Shown here piece after piece: positions 1 through 4,950 of a stretch of 8,719 nt of DNA (position 1 is the stretch's first letter; the number at the start of each line of letters is the position of its first letter). The DNA is from DAOUEG01 sp964595455. GTDB taxonomy: Bacteria; Chloroflexota; Dehalococcoidia; Dehalococcoidales; RBG-16-60-22. The notes beneath the pieces are model-generated. The model was not told where the DNA came from. It saw only the letters and a program-made list of their open reading frames with translations, and did no database searches. Location: assembly GCA_964595455.1 (NCBI GenBank), contig CAZQQL010000115.1, positions 1 to 8,719 on the forward strand, written 5' to 3'. The translations under genes and the position numbers were made by a program.

Positions 1-907
1 GCAGCAGGCGGCGCAGGACGTAGCCCCTGCCCTCGTTGCCGGGTATGACGCCGTCCGCGATGAGGAAGGTCATGGAGCGGCCATGCTCCGCCACGACGCG
101 CATGGCGTTATCGTCCTCGGCGTTGGCGCCGTACTTTTTACCGGTCAGCCGGGAGACAGTCTCCAGTATTTCAGCGAAGATGTCCGTCTCGTAGATGGTG
201 GACCTGCCGGACATCAGGGTCACGAGGCGGTCCAGCCCCATGCCGGTATCGATGTTCGGCTTCGGCAGCGGTGTGCGGTTGCCGGCCTCGTCCTGATTGA
301 ACTCGGTGAAGACGAGGTTCCAGAATTCCATGAAACGCCCGCAGTCGCAGTTCGGCCCGCAGTCCGTTCCGCAGGGCTGGCCGGGTTTGAAATCATAATG
401 CAGTTCCGAGCAGGGGCCGCAGGGGCCGGAACTACCGGCCGGGCCCCAGAAGTTGTCTTTTTCATCGAACCGCTTGATGCGTTCCGCCGGGACGCCGGTC
501 TCCTGCCAGAGGCGGAAGGCCTCGTCGTCATCGCGGAAGATGGTGATCCAGACGCGCTCGGGTTCCAGCTTCAGCCGCTCGGTGACGAACTCCCACGCCC
601 AGGCGATGGCCTCCTTCTTGAAGTAGTCGCCCACGGAGAAGTTGCCGAGCATCTCGAAAAAAGTGAGGTGGCTGGGATCGCCCACCTCGTCGATGTCCGT
701 GGTGCGGAAACACTTCTGGCAGGACGCCAGGCGCCGGTTGGGCGGCACGGCCTCCCCGAGGAAGTAGGGTTTTATCTGAACCATACCCGCCGTGGTCAGC
801 AGCAGCGTGGGGTCTCCTTTGGGGATGAGCGAGGAACTGGGGATAACGGTATGGCCTTTTTCCGTAAAGAAATCCAGGTAAAGGTTGCGCAAATCGTCGC
901 TTTTCAC
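1..907 (-). CDS. alaS: Alanyl-tRNA synthetase, N-terminal 302 residues (runs off the window)
   Basis: Cytoplasmic class II aminoacyl-tRNA synthetase that activates alanine with ATP and charges tRNA-Ala. The catalytic core is visible: an N-terminal LxxLYLDFFTEKGH-type segment, the ATP-site block with LTTAGMVQ (res 37-44), CQKCFRTTDID (63-73) and HLTFFEMLGNFS (80-91), WGPAGSSGPCGPCSE (154-168), and class II motif 3 GMGLDR (222-227). A cysteine cluster (C179, C183, C187, C189) precedes EFWNLVF, as in many AlaS. The last visible residues match the DGVIPGNEGRGYVLRR block. The family is about 870-900 aa, so the rest of the aminoacylation domain, the editing domain and C-Ala lie beyond base 1. The start is GTG at 907-905, chosen because GGAG (916-919) lies 8 nt upstream and family similarity begins there. 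It is preceded by its own promoter. The identification is secure. Confidence 0.97.
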   Translation of the reverse strand, partial: MKSDDLRNLYLDFFTEKGHTVIPSSSLIPKGDPTLLLTTAGMVQIKPYFLGEAVPPNRRLASCQKCFRTTDIDEVGDPSHLTFFEMLGNFSVGDYFKKEAIAWAWEFVTERLKLEPERVWITIFRDDDEAFRLWQETGVPAERIKRFDEKDNFWGPAGSSGPCGPCSELHYDFKPGQPCGTDCGPNCDCGRFMEFWNLVFTEFNQDEAGNRTPLPKPNIDTGMGLDRLVTLMSGRSTIYETDIFAEILETVSRLTGKKYGANAEDDNAMRVVAEHGRSMTFLIADGVIPGNEGRGYVLRRLL

Positions 908-944
908 GTGAACAACTCCAAAATGAGGGGATAGATACAGTGTA

Positions 945-974
945 ATTGTATTGGTAAGGCGAGGAGGGTGTCAA
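945..974 (-). promoter_or_regulatory. Sigma70-type promoter of alaS
   Basis: On the minus strand a consensus -35 TTGACA (969-974) is separated by 18 nt from TACAAT (945-950), a 5/6 match to the -10. Transcription would start near 937, giving a leader of about 30 nt before the GTG of alaS with its GGAG Shine-Dalgarno at 916-919. No T-box leader fits in so short a distance. Confidence 0.75.
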
Positions 975-1014
975 CGGGAAGGTTATAGTTGTTGGTCTTA
1001 CGTAATGTTTATCC

Positions 1015-1058
1015 GCCAATGCTCGTCGACATATTGAACCGTGTCGACGAACATTGGC
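1015..1058. repeat. Near-perfect inverted repeat, 17-bp arms
   Basis: The arms at 1015-1031 and 1042-1058 are complementary at 16 of 17 positions, around a 10-nt loop. Each arm contains a GTCGAC core. It lies between the end of the GIY-YIG-like gene (1077) and the alaS promoter. It could act as a terminator for the former, but no T-run follows on the minus strand (the next bases are GGATAAACATT). An operator or the remnant of a small mobile element would also fit. Confidence 0.7.
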
Positions 1059-1076
1059 TCGATATTGATTGAGTTC

Positions 1077-1289
1077 TTAATAAGGACAGTTGGCTTGGAA
1101 ACCATTGAGTCGTTCCCAACGAAGAGCAGCGCTTTTTGTCGTACGCCTACCTACTTGAACGATGTGACCTGAGGGCCAAACGCAACGATGTTGGGCTGCT
1201 CTTCGTAAAAGATCCGTGGTTATCCCGCCATGTTTAATTTTATTACCGACTTTAAACAGGTATTTATACCAAACACGCGGCTCGAACAT
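1077..1289 (-). CDS. Small GIY-YIG-like protein, 70 aa
   Basis: A conserved-looking small protein of uncertain role. Residues 20-34 (HGGITTDLLRRAAQH) match the second half of the GIY-YIG nuclease signature, where YIGIT.DL.RR...H is typical and the Arg is catalytic. TKSAALRWERLNGF (51-64) matches the helix that carries the catalytic Glu in short GIY-YIG proteins, here E59. The first GIY strand would be represented only by WYKYLFKVG (7-15). It is shorter than YhbQ-type GIY-YIG proteins (about 90-100 aa), so it may be a degenerate or non-catalytic member. The ATG start at 1289 is well supported by GGAGG at 1296-1300, 6 nt upstream. It lies upstream of alaS in the same orientation but separated by 169 nt holding an inverted repeat and the alaS promoter. 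A nucleic-acid cleavage or binding role is inferred from fold similarity only. Confidence 0.65.
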   Translation of the reverse strand: MFEPRVWYKYLFKVGNKIKHGGITTDLLRRAAQHRCVWPSGHIVQVGRRTTKSAALRWERLNGFQANCPY

Positions 1290-1334
1290 TTTCCACCTCC
1301 ATTTGATGGTTTTTAGTATCCAGTTAAGCGTCTA

Positions 1335-1343
1335 TGTTATAAT
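1335..1343 (+). promoter_or_regulatory. Extended -10 promoter candidate
   Basis: The plus strand carries TGTTATAAT, a perfect TATAAT (1338-1343) with an upstream TG dinucleotide (1335-1336) as in extended -10 promoters. No good -35 is seen at the usual distance. Predicted transcription from about 1350 would enter the run of hairpins at 1379-1500. On the opposite strand the same AT-rich segment could serve the GIY-YIG-like gene, but no clear -35/-10 pair is seen there. Confidence 0.4.
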
Positions 1344-1378
1344 GGTCTACATCACCTCCAATCGCCGGTCGGGTAAAT

Positions 1379-1500
1379 TAGTGTTGAAAGATGAACACTA
1401 CACCATGCGGAGGTTGCGTTTATATGCAACGCTACCGGCACAAAATTAGCGTAGTGGAATTGGTACCCGCTTAAGTCTTCTTCCACTACGCTATAATTTT
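1379..1500 (+). other. Cluster of three consecutive hairpins (possible small RNA)
   Basis: Three inverted repeats follow one another in a stretch with no convincing ORF: TAGTGTT/AACACTA (1379-1385 with 1394-1400), a 9-bp stem with one mismatch (1412-1420 with 1428-1436), and a longer hairpin with an 11-bp perfect core (1449-1459 with 1481-1491). In the last one A/T-rich flanks extend the pairing over 1442-1500, and it ends in ATAATTTT. The last hairpin could act as a terminator in either direction. With the extended -10 at 1335-1343 this would make an RNA of about 150 nt. Strand and function are unproven. Apart from this cluster and an AT-rich promoter-like stretch near 1519-1548, the gap 1290-1643 shows nothing else. 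Confidence 0.4.
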
Positions 1501-1518
1501 ACTTGTTTGGGTAATCGT

Positions 1519-1548
1519 TTGTCAATATACTGAAATATAATATATACT
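1519..1548 (+). promoter_or_regulatory. Promoter candidate for the zinc-ribbon/HigA-like genes
   Basis: TTGTCA (1519-1524) and TATACT (1543-1548) are 18 nt apart in a very AT-rich stretch. Both are 5/6 matches to sigma70 elements. An RNA from about 1555 would have a leader of about 90 nt before the ATG at 1644. The A/T richness makes chance matches likely, so this is tentative. Confidence 0.45.
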
Positions 1549-1643
1549 ATATATCAACATTAGTTCAATAATATACCGGAATCCGGCAACATTGCTGGTA
1601 TCTATCGAGAACCATAGCTGGTGATAAAAAAGGATGATCAGAT

Positions 1644-1805
1644 ATGCCAATATGCCCTGAATGTTTGAGTAGAGATTTAGTCAAGTTCGGTACATATAAT
1701 GGACAACAGCGTTGGCGTTGTATGAAATGTGGACTGACAACAATTTATCCTAGAAGTAGAATGCCAAGGCAAACACGAAAAGGAAGGAAACGCCCTGGAA
1801 GGTAA
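1644..1805 (+). CDS. 53-aa zinc-ribbon protein, transposase N-terminus-like
   Basis: A short ORF with a clear four-cysteine zinc ribbon: CPEC (C4, C7) and CMKC (C26, C29), separated by an FGTYNGQQRWRC-type stretch. This is the pattern at the N-terminus of IS1 InsA-like and related transposases, where the ribbon contacts DNA. A basic tail (TRKGRKRPGR, res 44-53) follows directly. There is no helix-turn-helix or DDE catalytic region afterwards, so it is either a stand-alone DNA-binding protein or a transposase remnant. The start is ATG 1644, with AAGGA at 1630-1634, 9 nt upstream. The stop is followed 39 nt later by the HigA-like gene on the same strand, suggesting co-transcription. Codon use is more A/T-rich than in the flanking housekeeping genes. 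Confidence 0.6.
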   Translation: MPICPECLSRDLVKFGTYNGQQRWRCMKCGLTTIYPRSRMPRQTRKGRKRPGR

Positions 1806-1844
1806 ACTTATTCATTTCGCTAAACCAGGAAGGTTAACTTTTGT

Positions 1845-2131
1845 TTGATCAATCGGAAGAATGATACCTATCCAGACATGGCCATCCCGCCTGGGGAATA
1901 CCTGGCGGAGGAAATAGAGGCACGCGGGATTACTCAAAAGAAACTGGCCTCAAGCAAGGGACGGCCCGCCAATGCGATTAACGAGATCATCAACGGGAAG
2001 AAAGCAATTACCGCGGAGACCGCCTTGCAGCTTGAGGAGTAATGCCGGAAATACCTGCCAGGTTCTGGCTGAACCTGGAGACCGATTACCAACTAACGAA
2101 AGCCTTACTCAAGCGTCGAGTGAAGAAATAA
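1845..2131 (+). pseudogene. HigA-type XRE antitoxin gene with a 1-nt frameshift
   Basis: The first frame encodes 65 residues with the hallmark HigA block: AIPPGEYLAEEIEARGITQKK, then a helix-turn-helix ending in AINEIINGKKAIT and AETALQLEE. It stops at TAA 2040-2042. In the -1 frame from 2039 the expected C-terminal part continues exactly where family members do: IPARFWLNLETDYQLTKA, ending at TAA 2129-2131. Loss of one G in the GAGGAG(G)TAATG stretch explains the break. Intact, it would be about 95 aa, the normal HigA length. The TTG start at 1845 fits the family N-terminus and has AGGAAGG at 1827-1833. The break leaves a TAATG stop-start overlap, so reinitiation could give a separate 29-aa peptide. 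No HigB toxin gene is visible; the zinc-ribbon ORF occupies the upstream slot. In intact systems HigA binds HigB and represses its own operon. Confidence 0.8.
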
Positions 2132-2199
2132 CCAGGGTATAATACGAAGAATCGCACCGTATAGAATATCGCCTCCTCTCGGCTATGCCGAAGAGAGCC

Positions 2200-2221
2200 C
2201 ATCCTGAGCGGAGTCGAAGGA
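2200..2221. repeat. Dispersed-repeat-type sequence (CATCCTGAGCGGAGTCGAAGGA)
   Basis: This 22-nt sequence belongs to a recurrent intergenic motif often met in environmental bacterial genomes (reverse complement TCCTTCGACTCCGCTCAGGATG). Recognition is from memory and only one copy lies in this window. It follows a small hairpin (CTCTCGGC/GCCGAAGAG, about 2176-2196). The surrounding gap 2132-2411 has no plausible gene; it holds this motif, the hairpin and the heptamer array. Confidence 0.45.
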
Positions 2222-2337
2222 AGACCTAGCGGTGAAGTGTATTCTACAGTAACCGTAGGACGGACTGTAAGTTCGCCGAAACAGTATAAATACAAAAGAA
2301 ACCCGCCAAACCAGTCAGGTCTCAGCCCATCACCCAC

Positions 2338-2385
2338 TTTTTACTTTTAACTTGTTCTTTTGACCTTTGACTTCTCACTTTTGAC
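2338..2385 (+). repeat. Degenerate heptamer array, consensus TTTTGAC
   Basis: Seven consecutive units read TTTTTAC, TTTTAAC, TTGTTC (6 nt), TTTTGAC, CTTTGAC, TTCTCAC and TTTTGAC. Short tandem heptamers of this style are known as intergenic repeats in some bacteria. The array ends 27 nt before the -35 box of the structured-RNA promoter, so it could be a protein-binding array for that promoter, or slippage-prone neutral sequence. Confidence 0.55.
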
Positions 2386-2411
2386 TTCCCCAAAAAAGTG
2401 ACAAAACTTCA

Positions 2412-2441
2412 TTGACAAATACAGAACACATGTACTATTAT
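2412..2441 (+). promoter_or_regulatory. Sigma70 promoter of the structured RNA
   Basis: A perfect -35 TTGACA (2412-2417) and a 5/6 -10 TATTAT (2436-2441) are 18 nt apart. The predicted start, about 2447-2449, falls immediately before the AAAGGA (2451-2456) that forms the 5' strand of the RNA's closing helix. Promoter and fold thus agree independently on the 5' end. Confidence 0.7.
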
Positions 2442-2447
2442 AGAACC

Positions 2448-2777
2448 ACTAAAGGATACGCCGACCTCCTTCCTCCACCGTCTGAAGCTGGAATCCGGGC
2501 CTGTTTACCAGGTTCCGCTCCGGCAGAGACCGAGTACAATGGGTGGAAAGCGCCTGTCCCGTCTACCCGGCTTACCGTAGGGAGCGGGATCGCGTTTATC
2601 CGGGACGTCTATTATTAAAGTAGACCGCCGGATAATGGAGTGTACTGTGAGGACCGCTATATGCATGGGTCTTCTCCGGTGTTGGAATGGAACGGTGGGG
2701 TCCTTTGAACCTTAATAACTGAATAGAGAAATCCTCCCGCTTTGAAGAAGGCACCCGTAAGAACAGGAGGAGTTTTT
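2448..2777 (+). ncRNA. Unrecognised structured non-coding RNA, about 330 nt
   Basis: Nearly all of 2451-2706 folds into one nested structure. Closing helix: AAAGGA 2451-2456/TCCTTT 2701-2706, then ACC 2464-2466/2694-2696, TCC 2467-2469/2689-2691, TTCC 2470-2473/GGAA 2684-2687, and CACCG 2476-2480/CGGTG 2677-2681. This encloses three branches. Branch 1 (2481-2527) has TCTG/CAGA around GGAA/TTCC and a CCTG-UUUAC-CAGG hairpin. Branch 2 is opened by AGTACA 2533-2538/TGTACT 2641-2646 and carries two hairpins: CGC+GTCCCG/CGGGAT+GCG (2551-2594) and an 8-bp TTATCCGG/CCGGATAA plus GTCTA/TAGAC (2596-2635). Branch 3 is GAGGACC/GGTCTTC (2649-2674). A purine-rich single-stranded stretch (GGGTGGAAAG, 2540-2549) sits at the inner junction. 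Protein readings in this region look non-coding. It has its own promoter and a candidate terminator, and the next gene is convergent, so it is not a leader. I do not recognise the family. Confidence 0.65.
2732..2777 (+). terminator. Candidate intrinsic terminator of the structured RNA
   Basis: TCCTCC (2732-2737) pairs with GGAGGA (2766-2771), followed after one base by five T (2773-2777). The 28-nt loop is long for an intrinsic terminator, so strength is uncertain. A second GGAGGA at 2804-2809 followed by TTTT could pair with the same TCCTCC and give an alternative 3' end near 2813. Confidence 0.45.
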
Positions 2778-2822
2778 GCGCCAAAAACAGACACTCCACA
2801 CTCGGAGGATTTTAGCGCAAAT
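2766..2822 (+). repeat. Imperfect direct repeat of the terminator tail
   Basis: GGAGGAgTTTTTGCGC at 2766-2781 recurs as GGAGGATTTTAGCGCAAA from 2804, 38 nt downstream. The first copy also forms a small palindrome, GTTTTTG-CGC-CAAAAAC (2772-2788). It may be a duplicated terminator or target-site-like duplication. The rest of the gap up to 2886 holds only a 5-bp hairpin (GGTTC/GAACC, 2831-2845). Confidence 0.5.
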
Positions 2823-2886
2823 TCCGAACAGGTTCTGCTTGAACCCGTTGGTAGAACTAGCAAATCATGCGAGACCGGACATCGAG

Positions 2887-2919
2887 ATCGCCATGCCCCG
2901 ATTCATCGGGGCTCGCGAT
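2887..2919. repeat. Cruciform palindrome downstream of the ROK kinase gene
   Basis: GCCCCGAT (2895-2902) and ATCGGGGC (2905-2912) form a perfect 8-bp stem with a 2-base spacer. ATCGC (2887-2891) and GCGAT (2915-2919) extend it. The outer parts resemble the recurrent GAGATTGCCA...TCGCAATGACA intergenic repeat of many environmental genomes. It begins 9 nt after the stop of the minus-strand kinase gene and may help end that transcript, though no T-run follows. It would also separate the kinase from the convergent RNA gene. Confidence 0.6.
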
Positions 2920-2927
2920 GACACGCC

Positions 2928-3905
2928 CTAACTTCCCATCACGTACCCCGCCGCCCCGTAAACTCCGGCCTCGTTGCCGAGTTCCGCAATGACAATTTTG
3001 ACCGCCCGTGATGATATCCCGAAGGCCCGCTCGTCCACGAGCCGGCGGACCGGCTGGAGGAGAAAATCGCCGAGGGCGGACATTCCGCCGCCAAAGATGA
3101 TCATCTCCGGGTTGAAGATGTTGACCAGGTTGACGCACCCTACCCCGAGGTAATACGCTGCCCGCGCCAGGACGTCCTGCGCCAGCCCGTCGCCGAGCCG
3201 GGCGGCCTCCCCGACCATCTTGGCGGTCACTTCCCGGATGTTCCCGCAGGTCATCTCCAGCAGGAGGGAGACATCGCCGCGCTCGAGCCGCATGATCGTG
3301 TCCTCTTCCACCGCTGTCCCGGAGGCCAGCCGTTCCAGGCAGCCAACGTTCCCGCAGCCGCACGGCGGGCCGTCCGCAACCGTCATGTGCCCGATCTCCG
3401 CGGCAGCCCCGGACGCTCCGAGGTAGAGCTTGCCGTCGATTATGATCCCGCCGCCGATGCCGGTGCCGAGCGTCAGCAGAACCAGGTCGTCCACACCGCG
3501 GCCGGCCCCGTAGTGGTGCTCGCCGAGGGCGGCGGCGCTGGCGTCGTTAACCACCTGGACCGGGACATCGAACTCCCGCCTCACCATCTTTGCCAGCGGG
3601 ATGTCGTGCCAGTCAGGGAGGTTCGGCGAAGGTGTGACTACTACGCCGCGTTTCGTATCGATGCCGCCCGCACAGGCGATACCGATGCCGCAAATGCCGG
3701 CCTCATCTATTCCCTGGTCATCCAGGAACTCCCGTATTGCTTCGTTAAGGCGGCGGATGACCTTCTCGTAGCCGTGCTCATCAAGGGTGGGGATCCGCTG
3801 CCGCGCCAGCATTTCACCGGCCCGGGAGATAAGCGCCAGCAGGATCTTGGTGCCGCCGATATCCACGGCGAGGACCGGTTTGTTAACTGACTGGTTCATA
3901 CTCAC
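2928..3905 (-). CDS. ROK-family sugar kinase, probably glucokinase
   Basis: Cytosolic ATP-dependent kinase of the ROK family, most likely phosphorylating glucose to glucose-6-phosphate; other hexoses or N-acetylhexosamines cannot be excluded from sequence. Visible motifs: phosphate loop DIGGTK (res 15-20), catalytic Asp in VVNDASAAALGE (D121), LGTGIGGG (146-153), substrate and zinc motif EIGH (170-173), and zinc cluster CGCGNVGCLE (C182, C184, C189) with H173. A C-terminal IIFGGG motif is also present. The length, 325 aa, is normal. The start is GTG 3905 with a weak AGG about 6 nt upstream; ATG at 3899 is an alternative. The gene begins 7 nt after the holA stop, so the two are almost certainly co-transcribed and perhaps translationally coupled. 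It ends convergently to the structured-RNA gene. Family assignment is secure, substrate less so. Confidence 0.93.
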   Translation of the reverse strand: MSMNQSVNKPVLAVDIGGTKILLALISRAGEMLARQRIPTLDEHGYEKVIRRLNEAIREFLDDQGIDEAGICGIGIACAGGIDTKRGVVVTPSPNLPDWHDIPLAKMVRREFDVPVQVVNDASAAALGEHHYGAGRGVDDLVLLTLGTGIGGGIIIDGKLYLGASGAAAEIGHMTVADGPPCGCGNVGCLERLASGTAVEEDTIMRLERGDVSLLLEMTCGNIREVTAKMVGEAARLGDGLAQDVLARAAYYLGVGCVNLVNIFNPEMIIFGGGMSALGDFLLQPVRRLVDERAFGISSRAVKIVIAELGNEAGVYGAAGYVMGS

Positions 3906-3912
3906 AGTATAC

Positions 3913-4923
3913 CTACTGGCGGGCGGACGGGGCAGGCCCCATTTCCGCGATGAGAATGGTCAGGGCGAGTTCGCCATCGTACTGCCCGGTCTTGATGGCA
4001 AGGTCGGTATCCAGCAGCCGGTGGTAGATCTCCTTCAACCGCTCCAGGGAATACTTGTCAGCCTGCGCCCAGGCCTTGTTGAGGACGAATTCCAGGTTGA
4101 GCCCCAGCGCCGCGGCGATCTCCTGGCGGGGTTTGTTCTGCTTCCGCATCTCCTTCATCTGGTAAATGATACGCACCTGGCGCGAGATCATGACGAGGAG
4201 ATGGGACGGGGCGACCCCGTCCGCGAGGAGCCGGTGGTACAGCCCCTGGGCAGTCGCGGTTTTGCCTTCCAGGATGGCGTCCACCATGCTGAAGATGTTG
4301 GCTTCCTGGGTGGCGCTGACGAGTTCCTTCACGTCCCTGACGTCGATCTCGCGTTTGCCGCAGTACAGGGAGAGTTTCTCGATCTCGGAGGACATCACCC
4401 AGAGATCACTGCCGACGAATTCGACGAGAGTACTGACCGCCGCCGGGGATATCTTCGAGCCCTTTTCCGTGACGTACCTGTTGATCCATGACTTCAGCTC
4501 GGCCGATTTCAGCTTCTTCATGGCCTTGACCCGGCCGGTGGGCATGAGTTCCTTGAGGAGCGGATTGGCCGGTTTGATGTCCCCGCCGATGATGATGAGT
4601 TCGGTGAAGTCCGGCAGCGCTTTAATGCCGTCCGCGATGACCTTCCACGGTTCGGGATCAGTGTCTTTCTTCGCGGACTTCTTGCGTCCGGTTTTCGCTC
4701 CGGCCTCGAACCGTTCCAGCAGTCCTTCCACGATGACGAGGCGCTTATCGGAGAGGAACGGCACGGTCTCGCAGGCCTGCCTCAATTCAGCGGGGGAGAC
4801 CTGTTTTCCGTCCAGGACTGAGGTGTTGGTCATCACCGCGGTGGGGTCGCCGGCGGATTTCCGGACCTCTTCCACGGCCTTGCGGATGGTATAATCGTCG
4901 TCTCCGATGAAAACGTGCAGCAC
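3913..4923 (-). CDS. holA: DNA polymerase III delta subunit
   Basis: Clamp-loader wrench subunit that opens the beta sliding clamp and loads it on primed DNA together with delta' and tau/gamma. The 336-aa length is typical. The N-terminus (HVFIGDDDYTIRKAVEEV) is the family opening of domain I. The block PFLSDKRLVIVEGL leads the beta-interacting element. ALPDFTELIIIGG and the helical domain with FVGSDLWVMSSEIEKLSLYCG follow. The C-terminal domain III has ATQEANIFSMVDAILEG and HLLVMISRQVRIIYQMKEM. A lysine-rich insertion (KTGRKKSAKKD) lies near residue 78. The start is GTG 4923 with GAGGAG 9 nt upstream. The gene starts 27 nt after the surface-protein gene and ends 7 nt before the ROK kinase. 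An extended -10 across the upstream stop codon may give it independent expression. Confidence 0.95.
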   Translation of the reverse strand: MLHVFIGDDDYTIRKAVEEVRKSAGDPTAVMTNTSVLDGKQVSPAELRQACETVPFLSDKRLVIVEGLLERFEAGAKTGRKKSAKKDTDPEPWKVIADGIKALPDFTELIIIGGDIKPANPLLKELMPTGRVKAMKKLKSAELKSWINRYVTEKGSKISPAAVSTLVEFVGSDLWVMSSEIEKLSLYCGKREIDVRDVKELVSATQEANIFSMVDAILEGKTATAQGLYHRLLADGVAPSHLLVMISRQVRIIYQMKEMRKQNKPRQEIAAALGLNLEFVLNKAWAQADKYSLERLKEIYHRLLDTDLAIKTGQYDGELALTILIAEMGPAPSARQ

Positions 4924-4950
4924 AGCGGGTGGCTCCTCGGGGGATTCACC

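Noticed and set aside
2138..2143. TATAAT just after the HigA-like gene as a promoter
   Set aside because: No -35 element and no TG extension; nothing recognisable downstream for it to drive.
2086..2337. 83-codon minus-strand frame
   Set aside because: It runs through the dispersed repeat and hairpin, has no start signal and no recognisable domain.
2500..2530. SRP RNA (TGTTTACCAGGT is identical to a stretch of 4.5S RNA)
   Set aside because: The diagnostic tetraloop and flank (CCGGAAGGAAGCAG) are absent, and here the match forms its own CCTG/CAGG hairpin. Chance match more likely.
2490..2575. RNase P RNA (GGAATCCGGGC and CCCGGCTTAC resemble parts of its conserved P4 sequences)
   Set aside because: The invariant GAGGAAAGTCC and ACAGAA elements are missing, and the two matches are only about 75 nt apart instead of near opposite ends of a 350-400 nt RNA.
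2412..2618. 68-codon open frame over the structured RNA
   Set aside because: Its start lies inside the -35 box, it has no ribosome site, and the translation is not protein-like; the two short minus-strand frames here are equally unconvincing.
2448..2777. tmRNA, 6S RNA or a common riboswitch
   Set aside because: There is no tRNA-like ends or T-loop for tmRNA, the fold is multi-branched rather than the single bubble-containing rod of 6S, and no signature of TPP, SAM, cobalamin or T-box elements is visible. The downstream gene is convergent.
3220..4894. Long plus-strand frames opposite the ROK kinase and holA
   Set aside because: They are mirror frames of GC-rich, strongly supported minus-strand genes and show no domain signature.
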